64,000 bases of DNA from Acidobacteriota bacterium (GCA_029263315.1 JAJCXR010000026.1:62001-126000); one strand, 5' to 3'. Counted from the stretch's first letter, positions 48,815 through 57,924 are shown. The notes: generated by a model from the sequence alone, not told the origin. Translations and numbers: made by a program.

Positions 48815-49570
48815 ATGCCACCCCATTTGGACGCTGTCGTTTCGCTCCAGACGGCCCTCGACGATCTGGAATCCGCGGAGCATCGCCTCAACACCATCCC
48901 ACCTTGGATGCAAGAGCTTCACCAAGAACACAGTGCTAGAACGCAAGAGATCAACGGCCTTGCCGAGACCAGCGCCCTGGCCGACAAAGAACGCCGAGAG
49001 GCCGAAGCAGTGTTCAGCGACTCCCAAGAGAAGCTGAAGCACTATCAAGAGCAACTCGGACAGGTTTCCACCCAACGGGAGTACGGTGCCCTGTTGAAGG
49101 AAATCGATACCGTCAAGGAACAAATCAGCGGCGCCGAGCAAGCCTCCATGGAAGCCTTCGAACGCCACGAGAATGAGCAGACCCAGCTCGGAGAGCTGAA
49201 GAGTGACTTCGCGGACTTGGACCAGAGGTACAGTGACGCCCTCGCCAAGTGGGAAGCTGAAAAACCCGAGATCGCTAAACAAGTCAAGTCTTTACAAAAG
49301 CGCGTCAAGAAGCTTCAAAAGGAGATCCCCAAACCTGTGCTGCGGCAGTTCGAGCGTATCCGCGATCGCCTTGGTGGTACGGCGGTGTCGCCCATCCAGA
49401 TCGCCAAGGCCGTCCGCGGCGCCAATACGATGTGGCATTGTGGTTCCTGTAACTACAATGTGCGTCCCCAAGTGGTGATCGAGATCCGCCGCAACGGCAG
49501 TATCAACCAGTGCGAGAGCTGTAAGCGGCTTCTTTATTGCCCCCCTGAGGCCGAAGAAACTGCCGGCTGA
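48815..49570 (+). CDS. Zinc-ribbon coiled-coil protein (CT398/DUF164 type)
   Basis: 251 residues. Residues about 1-180 are a helical hairpin with heptads (ALDDLESAEHRLNTIPPWMQ, then KLKHYQEQLGQVSTQREYGA and KSLQKRVKKLQKEI). The C-terminal zinc ribbon is MWHCGSCNYNVRPQVVIEI, then INQCESCKRLLYC, four Cys ligands. The family is widespread and of uncertain role; members from Chlamydia and Helicobacter bind sigma-54 or are implicated in flagellar and secretion functions. It is 23 bp upstream of yggS on the same strand, after a palindrome CGTATCGATACG at 48679-48690. Confidence 0.9.
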   Translation: MPPHLDAVVSLQTALDDLESAEHRLNTIPPWMQELHQEHSARTQEINGLAETSALADKERREAEAVFSDSQEKLKHYQEQLGQVSTQREYGALLKEIDTVKEQISGAEQASMEAFERHENEQTQLGELKSDFADLDQRYSDALAKWEAEKPEIAKQVKSLQKRVKKLQKEIPKPVLRQFERIRDRLGGTAVSPIQIAKAVRGANTMWHCGSCNYNVRPQVVIEIRRNGSINQCESCKRLLYCPPEAEETAG

Positions 49571-49593
49571 AACCCGGAGCCGAACCTGCCGCC

Positions 49594-50310
49594 ATGATGA
49601 GCCCCCAAGGCACGGATAGCAGCGCCGTCGCCTCATGCCTCGACAGCGTAGAGCAGTCCATTGCCGCGGCCTGCCGACGGTGCCATCGAGCCCGCGACGA
49701 GATCACTCTCGTTCCCATCAGCAAGCGGCAGCCCATCGAGAAGCTGAGGGCAGCTTTCAGCGCTGGGGTCCGGTGTTTTGGTGAGAATATCGTGCAAGAG
49801 GCGGCGACCAAGGCAGCTGAGCTGCCACCCGACCTCGAATGGCACTTCATCGGCCATCTGCAATCCAACAAGACCCGACCGGCCGTTCGCCTCTTCGATG
49901 TCTTCCATTCCATCGACCGTCTGAAGATAGCCCGCGCCATCGACAAGGAAGCAGGCCTACAGGGACGACGGCCAGTGGGTTTCTTGCAAGTCAATGTCGG
50001 TGATGAAAGCTCCAAACACGGCTTCTCGAAGGAACGTGTCATCGATGCTGCCCTCGAGCTGCGACACTTGGACAACCTCGAGATCGTTGGTTTGATGGCT
50101 CTGCCGCCCTACGAAGAGAACCCCGAAAATGCCCGACGCTGGTTTCGTCAGCTCAGACAGCTGCGCGATGAATTGGCGGACCGGGGGTTCTGGCCCCATT
50201 CCAAGGGCCAGCTGTCCATGGGCATGAGCCACGACCTCGAAGTCGCCGTGTCCGAGGGGTCCACCCATCTGCGCATTGGCACGTCGATTTTTGGTCCGCG
50301 CCCCAGCTGA
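49594..50310 (+). CDS. Pyridoxal-phosphate homeostasis protein (YggS/PLPBP family)
   Basis: 238 residues. Family features: the PLP lysine lies in EITLVPISKRQPIEKLRAAF, followed by GVRCFGENIVQEAATKAAEL, LEWHFIGHLQSNKTR, the STHLRIGTSIFGPRP phosphate-binding end, and GQLSMGMSHDLEVAV. The protein binds PLP but has no known catalytic turnover and keeps free PLP and amino-acid pools in balance. It is often encoded next to proC, ylmG or divIVA; here a DivIVA gene follows 189 bp later, fitting that context. Confidence 0.95.
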   Translation: MMSPQGTDSSAVASCLDSVEQSIAAACRRCHRARDEITLVPISKRQPIEKLRAAFSAGVRCFGENIVQEAATKAAELPPDLEWHFIGHLQSNKTRPAVRLFDVFHSIDRLKIARAIDKEAGLQGRRPVGFLQVNVGDESSKHGFSKERVIDAALELRHLDNLEIVGLMALPPYEENPENARRWFRQLRQLRDELADRGFWPHSKGQLSMGMSHDLEVAVSEGSTHLRIGTSIFGPRPS

Positions 50311-50499
50311 GTGAGCACGCCAATGGACATCCGTCGCGGTACAGGCGCCTGGGAGGACAAGGCGCACCGCCTTGGAGCACCCACGGTGGTAAACTGTTTT
50401 ATTACCCTACTGGCTTGCCAGACACTGTTGCGCCACGATCAGGGGTAGATCTCCTGACCGGAGGCATCACGGTGCTCGGCAGTCGAAAGGATAGAGACG

Positions 50500-51006
50500 A
50501 TGTCCTTGACACCCCTCGACATCCGCAAGATGGCGTTCCCGCAGAAGCTGCGGGGTTACGAGCCACAAGAAGTCGATAATTTTTTGACCGTCGTAGCCGA
50601 CGAGCTGACCGCACGCCTGGGCGACACGGCCCGCTTGGAGCAGGAGAACCGTAGTTTTCGCGTCCGTCTCGAAGACGCCTCGCGGCGCCAGGATGAGCTC
50701 CAGGAGGCCCTGCTCCACGCTCAAAGGTTATCCAAAGACATCACCGACAATGCCAAGCGAGAAGCGGATCTGATGATCCGTGAAGCTGAGGTCACCGCCG
50801 ACAACATCGTCCGCCAAGCGATCGAGCAAGCCAACCGGATTGAATCCAAGATCACCGAGCTGCGGACGATGCGCCGCGACCTACAGCTGAAGTTTCGCAA
50901 CTCGCTCGATCTTTTCCATCGCATCCTGGAGGCGGAGATGGAAGACGAGCGTTCGATGGCCACCGTCCGCACTCTGCCTCGCAACCGCCAGAAAAAGACC
51001 TCCTGA
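50500..51006 (+). CDS. DivIVA-domain protein
   Basis: 168 residues. The N-terminal lipid-binding DivIVA motif is LTPLDIRKMAFPQKLRGYEP followed by QEVDNFLTVVADEL, and a coiled coil follows (ARLEQENRSFRVRLEDASRR, then AKREADLMIREAEVTADNIV). DivIVA proteins recognise curved membrane at poles and septa and recruit partners for growth or division. Its being in an organism with a Gram-negative-type envelope is not rare in delta and Acidobacteria lineages. The acyl-CoA ligase gene begins 18 bp after the stop, so the two are probably one transcript. Confidence 0.92.
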   Translation: MSLTPLDIRKMAFPQKLRGYEPQEVDNFLTVVADELTARLGDTARLEQENRSFRVRLEDASRRQDELQEALLHAQRLSKDITDNAKREADLMIREAEVTADNIVRQAIEQANRIESKITELRTMRRDLQLKFRNSLDLFHRILEAEMEDERSMATVRTLPRNRQKKTS

Positions 51007-51023
51007 GCCGCGAACGCCTTCGG

Positions 51024-52949
51024 ATGACCACGCAGGCGCCCACTCTTCGTACCCTGGCGGACCTCGTTTTTCACATCCGGGATATTTCAGCGGGTCATCC
51101 CGGCTTGCTCACCTGTCGTCGGCAAGGGCGACGCGAGACCCTCTCCACCAGCGATGTCCTGCGGGCCATTCACTCCCTGGCCCTCGCCCTCGAAGCCCGC
51201 GGGCTGGAAGCCGGACACCGGATTGCCATCTTCTCCGAGGCCCGCCCCGAGTGGCATCTGGTGGATCTGGCGTGCCAGCTCATCGGCGCGGTCACTGTAC
51301 CCATCGACCCATCCGCCGACCGTGAATTGACCGGTTTTATCTTGCGCAACAGCGGTTGTCGTTGGGTTTTCTACGGCTGGGGGGAGAAGCGCGACCTGCT
51401 CGTGATGCTGCAACAGGGGCTGACGGAGCCCCTCCGCATGGTGGCTTTCGACGCCCGGCATGCGGCGGCGGACGGCCTCACCATCACTCTCCTGATGGGG
51501 GAGGGCGCCCCGCGGCAAGGCGAGGTTCCCTTAGAACGCTTCCGCGGCAAGGCCCAAGAAGACGACCTGGCGACGATTCTCTACACCAGCGGCACCACCG
51601 GTGACCCCAAGGGCGTCATGTTGAGCCAGAGCAACCTGATCTCCAACGCATTGGCCTGCGGCAAGGTCTTTCGGCTCGATAGCTCCGACCTGGCCGTAAC
51701 TTTTCTGTCGCCGTCCCATGGCTTTCAACGCACCATCGACCACCTCTGCCTGTACCGAGGCGCCGCCATTCACTACGTCCCTTCGGACGAGGAAATGCCG
51801 GCGGCCCTGCGCCAAGAGCAGCCGTCGCTGCTGGTCGCCCTGCCGCGGATCTACGAACGGGCTTACCGTCGGACCCTCGAGATGATCGACGATCAAGCAC
51901 CCTGGAAACAGCGCTTCTTCCATTGGGCCGTCGCGGTGGGGAGACGGCACCTGGAGGCGTCCCGTAATGGATTCATCGGCCCCTTGTTGGCCATTGAGCG
52001 CCGCTTGGCAGAGGGGCTGGCTTTTTCCTCGATCAAACAACGCTTCGGAGGTCGGCTGCGCTTTGCCCTCTGTGGTGGCGGACCGCTGCCGACGGAGGTG
52101 AGCAACTTCTTCGATGCCGTCGGCCTGCCGATCGACCAAGGTTACGGCCTGGCGGAGTCCTCTCCCGTGTTGACCACCAACGCGCCGAAGCGCCGCCGCC
52201 AGGGCTCGGTGGGCAAGGCGTTGGAGGAGGTCGAGATGCGGTTGGCCGAGGACGGCGAGATCTTGGCCCGGGGACCCGGGGTGATGATGGGCTACTGGGA
52301 AAATCCCGACGCCACGGCCAGAACCATCGATGACTCAGGCTGGCTGCGTACCGGCGATGTCGGACGCATCGATCAAAGCGGCTACCTCTTCATCACAGCC
52401 CGCAAGCAGGATCTCCTGGTGACCCACGACGGTAGAAGCGTGGCGCCTCGGCCCCTCGAGGACCAGCTATGCGGCGGCGAATGGGTGGCCCAAGCGATGG
52501 TCATCGGTGACAACCGCCCCTATCTGGTAGCCCTGTTGGTGCCGGATTTCGACCGCTTGCCTCAGCTGCTCGATGTCGAGGTCCACTCCCCTGAGGGCGG
52601 CCCCATCGGGGGCCGTCGGCAAGAGCTCGTCGACTCGGCGCCAGTGCAGCAGGCAGCTGCCAGCTTGGTGGCGACCGTCAATGCTCGGCAGGGGGACGGG
52701 CCACAAATTCAACGATTCCTGGTGCTAGCCGAGGCTTTCAGCACTGAGAACGGGGAAGTGAGCCTCTCCGGAGAGCTCCGTCGGCCAACCATTCTTCAAC
52801 GCTGGGCACCATCCATTGCCGACCTTTATGCCACCCCGGAAATCACCACAGAGATCGTCGATCCGCAGGTCGTCGCCGAGGACGATGACGCGGCAGCAAC
52901 CGACTCGCCTAACGCAGACCGGTCGGCAGAAGCCCGAGAAGATCACTGA
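51024..52949 (+). CDS. AMP-dependent long-chain acyl-CoA synthetase
   Basis: 641 residues. ANL-superfamily motifs: the phosphate loop ILYTSGTTGDPKGVMLSQSN at about residue 187, the YGLAESSPVLTTN segment (A5), GWLRTGDVGRIDQSGYLFIT (A7) and ARKQDLLVTHDGRSVAPRPL (A8 hinge; a Gly in most members is Asp here). The A10 lysine is not evident near the C-terminus. It would activate fatty acids via acyl-AMP. The C-terminal 60 residues, Asp/Ala-rich, are non-conserved and their last 41 bp overlap the convergent bshB1 gene. Confidence 0.93.
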   Translation: MTTQAPTLRTLADLVFHIRDISAGHPGLLTCRRQGRRETLSTSDVLRAIHSLALALEARGLEAGHRIAIFSEARPEWHLVDLACQLIGAVTVPIDPSADRELTGFILRNSGCRWVFYGWGEKRDLLVMLQQGLTEPLRMVAFDARHAAADGLTITLLMGEGAPRQGEVPLERFRGKAQEDDLATILYTSGTTGDPKGVMLSQSNLISNALACGKVFRLDSSDLAVTFLSPSHGFQRTIDHLCLYRGAAIHYVPSDEEMPAALRQEQPSLLVALPRIYERAYRRTLEMIDDQAPWKQRFFHWAVAVGRRHLEASRNGFIGPLLAIERRLAEGLAFSSIKQRFGGRLRFALCGGGPLPTEVSNFFDAVGLPIDQGYGLAESSPVLTTNAPKRRRQGSVGKALEEVEMRLAEDGEILARGPGVMMGYWENPDATARTIDDSGWLRTGDVGRIDQSGYLFITARKQDLLVTHDGRSVAPRPLEDQLCGGEWVAQAMVIGDNRPYLVALLVPDFDRLPQLLDVEVHSPEGGPIGGRRQELVDSAPVQQAAASLVATVNARQGDGPQIQRFLVLAEAFSTENGEVSLSGELRRPTILQRWAPSIADLYATPEITTEIVDPQVVAEDDDAAATDSPNADRSAEAREDH

Positions 52950-53628
52950 CCGCCAAGGGCACCGAGCTCCAGAACGGCTCGCCGAGCTCGGCGCCGACCA
53001 TCTGCCCAAAATGACGCGCCCGCCCTTCCACCGACAGGGAAAATTCACGGCTGGCGATTTTTGTCTGCGGCTCACCGGAAGGCTCTCCAGCGCGGAAGAA
53101 TTGGCTTCCGTAGGCCGACATGGCTTCAATTTTCCGTTGCCAGGTGGAGGTGACGTCGACCACAAAGCTCGGCTGAAATCCATGGTGCTGCATGTAGCAG
53201 AAGACCGCTCCCGGACGATGTGGCGATCCTTCCCCGCGACGGGAGAGCCCGGCGTAGAAGGTGGCGGCGGTCACCAAACGATGCGCCCGCATGTGGTCGG
53301 GATGGCGGTCATTGGGTGGAGGAGCCAAGAGAATCTCGGGACGCCAGCGCCTCAGCACCGCGATCAAGGCATCCTCTTCCGCTTCCCCTTGACGGAACGC
53401 CCCGTCGCCACAGTCGAGCATGTCCATTTCGGCAACACCGAGGGCGGCGGCGGCCTGGTCCGCTTCCTGCCGTCTCATCTCGACGGTTCCGCGGGTGCCG
53501 CGCTCGCCCCGGGTCAAATGTAAGATGCCGACGGCTCGTCCTTGATCCACCAGACGGGCCACCGTGCCGCCACAACAGAGCTCGACATCATCCGGATGCG
53601 TGCCGATGGCTAGAACATCGAGCTTCAT
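52909..53628 (-). CDS. bshB1: Bacillithiol biosynthesis deacetylase BshB1
   Basis: 239 residues of the LmbE/PIG-L family. Metal motif GTHPDDVELCCGGTVA, then VGILHLTRGERGTRGTVEMR, the signature of BshB1, and PPNDRHPDHMRAHRLV with the second pair of His. It removes the acetyl group from N-acetylglucosaminyl-L-malate during bacillithiol synthesis. Its start overlaps the bshC stop by 4 bp. bshA is not in the window. The C-terminus, KIASREFSLSVEGRARHFGQ, then WSSVPLAVSDLL, matches family members. Confidence 0.95.
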   Translation of the reverse strand: MKLDVLAIGTHPDDVELCCGGTVARLVDQGRAVGILHLTRGERGTRGTVEMRRQEADQAAAALGVAEMDMLDCGDGAFRQGEAEEDALIAVLRRWRPEILLAPPPNDRHPDHMRAHRLVTAATFYAGLSRRGEGSPHRPGAVFCYMQHHGFQPSFVVDVTSTWQRKIEAMSAYGSQFFRAGEPSGEPQTKIASREFSLSVEGRARHFGQMVGAELGEPFWSSVPLAVSDLLGLLPTGLR

Positions 53629-55313
53629 GCCGAGCCCTCAGGGGATCTCGGCTTGGCTCCGGCGGGCTGCGGGGCCAAGCGCAAACCTTGCAGATGCCGC
53701 GGATCGAGTTGCAGCCTGTCGAGCAGTATTTGGGGAAAATCAACGCCATAACGGCTGATGAAATGGGCCACGACCAAGGTCCGCTCCTGCAGGTGCCCGC
53801 CCGGCAAAATCAGAGCCTGCGCTTGCTCCAAGCGCCGCCGCCAGATGTCGTTGCGGCGACCCACCGCCGCCGCCACCTTGCCTTGGAGCTGATCGAGGGC
53901 CCTGCCGATCTGATCCTGCGTTTTCTTCAAGGGGTTCGCCAGGCTGGCGTCCAAGCCGACGACGGGCTCGGTCAGGGCCTGCAACAAAACCTCGATCTGA
54001 TCTCGCAGGGGAGCCACCACATCGGCTCCCAGCTTGGCCGTCAGCAGGCTGTCGATGGGTTCCGAAAGCAGCTCGCCGAGGCCAACGCCCAGAGACTCCA
54101 TATGCTCGGCATGTTTCTCTTCCACCACCATGACTTGGGGGCGCAGCACCGTCGCCGGCGGGTCGATGCCCAGAACGGGATACACCGAGGAGACCTGGGA
54201 CATGTAGGTCATCTCGGCGGGACCCATGATCTGGAGGGTGGTGCCCAAGAGGGCGTCCTGAATGGCCGGACGGGCCAACACCCCCGGGCTGATCACCGAC
54301 GGATTCTCTTCCAGGGTAGTGAGCAGCTCTTCCACCGGCCGCACATCCTCCTCGAGGCCCCGCAGGAACCAACCGTCGTCAGCCCAAATAATGCGCCGAC
54401 GCTCGGTACCCCGCAACAAGAACAGCGGGCTGGCCTGGGGCTGGGGTTTCACTTGCAGCGCATAACCACGGGCTTCGATGGCCGCTTCCCGGTCGCTCAA
54501 GGAGGTCTCCACAAGCCGCCGCTGGTCGATCAATCGTCGCAGCCATGGCTGCTGGAGCTGCTTGACCTCCGGCAACATGGAATCGAGCATCAAGGGCGCC
54601 CGCTGTTGCAGGAAATGCACCAGGTAGCGGCAAAAGGCTTCGCCGAAACGGGCATTGGGCCGATACCAGCGCCGAGCGATGTCGATGCCCTCGGAGCTGC
54701 CGGCCAGGGCTTCGGTCGCCCGTTCCAGCTCCCCGTCTAGCTTGTCGCCCAAGCTGCGCATTCCCACCGGCAGGAGGGGGGAGAGGTCATCCCCCAAGGA
54801 AAGCTCCAGGAGGTCATTGCGCTGTAGCAAGGTGGCCTGGGCCATCTCCGCCCAATCGTGATCTTCCGTCGCCACCCAGAAAACCGCCACCGCGGGTTGA
54901 CCCGACGCTTCCAAGGCTTCGGCCCAGCGCACGGCGGCGAGCATCTTGGTGAGCCCATACAGAGGCCCGCCGAGCAAACCCGGTTGCTGGCCCGTCACCA
55001 CGACACAGGTTTTAGGGTCGGCGAGCTTGTCGGCCAGGGCCTGAGCCGCCGGATGCCCATACGCCGCATTGGCCACGGCCAGCGCTTTGGCCAAAGCAGG
55101 ACGGTCGCCGTGGGCTTTGCGAGGGGCCGGGAGCTTCAGGCCAGCGGAAAATTCGAGGGGCTCGAGAAGATCCAGATCCTCGCCCTTCAGCCAGGCGGAG
55201 GGCAGGGGCGGCAACATGCCGCTATTGAGAAGGTCGACCTCAAAGGGGTTTGTGGCCGACGAGGATGAGTCGTTCGCTTTCACGGTCGAAGGGGTCTCCC
55301 TGAAAATTTCCAT
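53625..55313 (-). CDS. bshC: Putative cysteine ligase of bacillithiol synthesis, BshC
   Basis: About 562 residues; the start is uncertain because the ATG at 55313 gives a 74-bp overlap with the upstream methyltransferase, and a GTG at 55283 would shorten it. Family motifs: VVTGQQPGLLGGPLYGLTKM followed by VFWVATEDHDWAEMAQATLL, FCRYLVHFLQQRAPLMLDSM and LQIMGPAEMTYMSQVSSVY. BshC adds Cys to glucosaminyl-malate, the last step in bacillithiol synthesis. It is cotranscribed with bshB1, giving two of three pathway enzymes in one unit. Confidence 0.93.
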   Translation of the reverse strand: MEIFRETPSTVKANDSSSSATNPFEVDLLNSGMLPPLPSAWLKGEDLDLLEPLEFSAGLKLPAPRKAHGDRPALAKALAVANAAYGHPAAQALADKLADPKTCVVVTGQQPGLLGGPLYGLTKMLAAVRWAEALEASGQPAVAVFWVATEDHDWAEMAQATLLQRNDLLELSLGDDLSPLLPVGMRSLGDKLDGELERATEALAGSSEGIDIARRWYRPNARFGEAFCRYLVHFLQQRAPLMLDSMLPEVKQLQQPWLRRLIDQRRLVETSLSDREAAIEARGYALQVKPQPQASPLFLLRGTERRRIIWADDGWFLRGLEEDVRPVEELLTTLEENPSVISPGVLARPAIQDALLGTTLQIMGPAEMTYMSQVSSVYPVLGIDPPATVLRPQVMVVEEKHAEHMESLGVGLGELLSEPIDSLLTAKLGADVVAPLRDQIEVLLQALTEPVVGLDASLANPLKKTQDQIGRALDQLQGKVAAAVGRRNDIWRRRLEQAQALILPGGHLQERTLVVAHFISRYGVDFPQILLDRLQLDPRHLQGLRLAPQPAGAKPRSPEGSA

Positions 55314-55962
55314 AGAGTTGGTCGACCTCGAGCCCAGCCCATCGCAATCCGATGGTCACTTCATCGTGCTTGTAGGCCCGGACGCTTTCGAGATACGTGC
55401 TGGCGGAGCCATCGGCCCTGTGCAAACGCATTCTCTTGTTGATCCGCCGACTTTCGGTATCGTACCAACGCTGGATTTCGACCCGTCGCCCGGCAATCTC
55501 CTGGACGGCTTCTTTTTCGAGCCCGGCCAGGACCTTGTCACGATTCATCAAGTCGATGAGAAAACGCCCGCCCGGCGTCAACAGGCGAGTGATCTCTTCG
55601 AGCACTCGAAAGTTCTGGCGCTCCGTTTCGAAGTAGCCGAAAGAGGTGAAGAAGTTGAGGAGCCAATCAAACGAGCCGTCGGCGAAAGGCAAGGCGCACA
55701 TGTCCCCGGCCACCGATGGCACCCGCGGAGGATGGGCCAGCAGGACCAACGAGAGGTCGACCCCGACAGCGCGATAACCCCGCTGACGCAACGCCGCGGT
55801 GTGGCGTCCGGCGCCACAGGCCAGATCCAAAACGGCGCGCGGCGCCTTACCGTCAGCCACAAAACGATCGACGAATTCCATATGCCGCTCGGCTTCGTCA
55901 GCATCGCGATGGGCATAAAGATCCAGGTAGTCCGCACCAAACCATTCTTTGTACCAAGCCAT
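55240..55962 (-). CDS. SAM-dependent methyltransferase (class I)
   Basis: 240 residues. Motif I AVLDLACGAGRHTAALRQRG, the acidic residue of VGVDLS, VAGDMCALPFADGSFDWLLN, the FFTSFGYFETE segment and LTPGGRFLIDLMNRD are those of Ubie/Coq5-like and methyltransferase type 11/25 families. The substrate is unknown. It precedes bshC on the same strand with a 44-74 bp overlap, so it may act on bacillithiol, its precursors or a linked metabolite, but the evidence is only context. It is divergent from dusB. Confidence 0.9.
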   Translation of the reverse strand: MAWYKEWFGADYLDLYAHRDADEAERHMEFVDRFVADGKAPRAVLDLACGAGRHTAALRQRGYRAVGVDLSLVLLAHPPRVPSVAGDMCALPFADGSFDWLLNFFTSFGYFETERQNFRVLEEITRLLTPGGRFLIDLMNRDKVLAGLEKEAVQEIAGRRVEIQRWYDTESRRINKRMRLHRADGSASTYLESVRAYKHDEVTIGLRWAGLEVDQLYGNFQGDPFDRESERLILVGHKPL

Positions 55963-56029
55963 GGGCTGATCTTACCCCCTTACACTGTCCAACGACGGAA
56001 GAGGTGACGTCGACCTCTCGATTGCTACA

Positions 56030-57022
56030 ATGGCGCCCATGTTGAATCTCGGACCCATCGCCGTCGATCCGCCGCTGTTTCTGGCCCCCATGGCCGGTAT
56101 CACCGACCGGGACTTTCGCCTCATCGTGCGTCGCATCGGTGGCGTCGGTGTGGTGACCATGGAATTTCTCCAGTCGAAGGGGCTGGTCGAAGGGGACCGC
56201 AGGATCTGTCGACAGTTGTGGTTCGACGAAGAGGAACGCCCACTCTCCATCCAGATCTACGGCTCCGATGCCGACATCATGGCCGAAGCGGCCCGAATCG
56301 TCGAGGCCCGCGGCGCCGACATTTGCGACATCAATATGGGTTGTCCAGCCAACAAGATTCTCAAGGGTTGCTCCGGGGCAGCCCTGATGGGCGACTTGAA
56401 GCTGGCAGAACGCATCATCAAAACCGTGAGGCGCAGTATTTCTATTCCCTTGACGGTGAAGTTCCGCCTGGGGCTCGATGAGCGACGCATGAACTACCTC
56501 GAGCTGGGACGCATTTGCGAGGCCCACGGCGTGCAGGCGGTGATCCTGCACCCGCGCACCGCCCGGCAGATGTACCGAGGCGAGGCCGCCTGGCAGCATT
56601 TGAGCGCCCTCAAGGAGGCGGTGTCGATTCCGGTGATCGGCAACGGCGATGTACGCCAGGCCGAGGATGCCCTCCGCATGCTGCAACAAACCGGGGTCGA
56701 CGGCGTCATGGTGGGGCGAGGGGCCACCCGCAATCCATGGATCTTCGGACAGATCGCCGCCTTGCTCTCCAAGGGCAAGATGCCGATGCCCACCATGGAG
56801 GATCGGCGCCACCTCATCCTCGATCACTTCCGAACCGTCATCGAACGGGAAGACGACAAAATGGCCCGCTTCAAACTGGCGACCTTCACCAACTGGTACA
56901 GCCACGGCCTTGCCGAAGGGCTGCGTTTGCGGCGGCAAATCCACGCCATGGAGACAACTCAGGGTTTTCTCGACGCCATCGAAGAACATTTCGACACCGT
57001 CGTTCTGGCCGAGGCCGCATGA
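56030..57022 (+). CDS. dusB: tRNA-dihydrouridine synthase (DusB type)
   Basis: 330 residues. FMN-binding TIM barrel: PPLFLAPMAGITDRDFRLIV at the start, CDINMGCPANKILKGCSGAA with the catalytic Cys, PLTVKFRLGLDE, AVILHPRTARQMYRGEA and the flavin phosphate-binding VIGNGDVRQAEDALRML and GVMVGRGATRNPWIF. It reduces specific uridines in tRNA D loops using NADPH. Residues after about 250 form the helical RNA-binding domain. Its stop overlaps the next gene as ATGA, so the two are cotranslated. Confidence 0.96.
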   Translation: MAPMLNLGPIAVDPPLFLAPMAGITDRDFRLIVRRIGGVGVVTMEFLQSKGLVEGDRRICRQLWFDEEERPLSIQIYGSDADIMAEAARIVEARGADICDINMGCPANKILKGCSGAALMGDLKLAERIIKTVRRSISIPLTVKFRLGLDERRMNYLELGRICEAHGVQAVILHPRTARQMYRGEAAWQHLSALKEAVSIPVIGNGDVRQAEDALRMLQQTGVDGVMVGRGATRNPWIFGQIAALLSKGKMPMPTMEDRRHLILDHFRTVIEREDDKMARFKLATFTNWYSHGLAEGLRLRRQIHAMETTQGFLDAIEEHFDTVVLAEAA

Positions 57023-57504
57023 TGCAACACCCCTCAGGATCTCAAATAGACAACCCAGAGCCACCTCGCTTGTTCCTGCCCTTGCCGGTTGCCGCCAGCT
57101 TCAAGGCCCTGCGACAAAAGGCTGAGACTTGGGGCGGCGGTTGGCAAGGCGAGGGGTTGGGCGGGCGCTTGGTCATCCCTGTCCTGGCGGGCCTACGCCG
57201 TGGCTTCGTGGGTTACGCCGTTTCGGCCGACGAGGGCTCGAAAGGCACCCACCTGGAGTTCGTCGAGGAAGAGAGCGACCTGCAAGTCCACAGGCCGACC
57301 CTGATCGTCCTGTTGATCGCCGCCGCCGCCGCCTTGACCTGCTTGGTGGTTCCCTTCGTGCCGAAGCTCTTGCCGCTCTTGCCACCCAGCGTCGTCCTCT
57401 GCCTGGCCACCTGGTTGTTTATCGTCGCCCGTCTGCGCAACAGCGGCCTGGACGAATTCATGACCGATTTGAAAGACGAGGCCGATGAGCCTGCAGGTGA
57501 GTGA
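57019..57504 (+). CDS. Hypothetical membrane protein
   Basis: 161 residues from the ATG overlapping the dusB stop. The N-terminal 85 residues are soluble and beta-rich (GGGWQGEGLGGRLVIPVLAG, then GFVGYAVSADEGSKGTHLEF). Two membrane segments follow (TLIVLLIAAAAALTCLVVPF and LPPSVVLCLATWLFIVARL), then a short acidic tail. No homology is recognised. The only hint of function is its coupling to dusB and position just before the tmRNA gene. Confidence 0.65.
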   Translation: MMQHPSGSQIDNPEPPRLFLPLPVAASFKALRQKAETWGGGWQGEGLGGRLVIPVLAGLRRGFVGYAVSADEGSKGTHLEFVEEESDLQVHRPTLIVLLIAAAAALTCLVVPFVPKLLPLLPPSVVLCLATWLFIVARLRNSGLDEFMTDLKDEADEPAGE

Positions 57505-57576
57505 AATTTCCTAGCCCCGGCCCGTGTTACACTCTATGAACGCTCTGTGCCGGCTTGCTGGCCTGAGCGATCTCTC

Positions 57577-57924
57577 GGGGGCGCACCGGTTTCGACGGGA
57601 AACATGCAGCTCCGAGGTGGCGTGCCGGATTCCATCCGTTAAATGGTACACAACACAATTGCCAACGATAACGTTGCACTGGCGGTAGCTTAACCGTCCG
57701 CTCCGGCGATGAGGTCCGATCCGTAGCTCGTGCCGGAGCGTCATTAAACGGATCAATGGGTGAAGGGGGGTCCCGAGTCTCACCCTGATATTTCTGGGAC
57801 TGGCCATAGCGACGGAAGCCTTCCGCCCAAGCGCTACGGCGAGACAATAAAGGGAAGGACACGCACGTAGAAGCCTCGTTGTTGAGTTTTTCGGACGTGG
57901 GTTCGACTCCCACCGCCTCCACCA
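57577..57924 (+). ncRNA. ssrA: Transfer-messenger RNA (tmRNA)
   Basis: A one-piece tmRNA of 348 nt. The 5' end GGGGGCGCACCGGTTTCGAC and 3' end GTGGGTTCGACTCCCACCGC, then CTCCACCA, form the tRNA-like domain; the acceptor pairs GGGGGCG with CGCCTCC, with one G-U, and CCA is encoded. The tag frame is at 57661-57690, GCC AAC GAT ... GCT, then TAA, giving ANDNVALAVA; this has the expected ANDxxALAxA form but the resume codon is GCC and the tag ends in one Ala. It rescues stalled ribosomes. It is followed at once by a tandem-repeat array. Confidence 0.97.
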
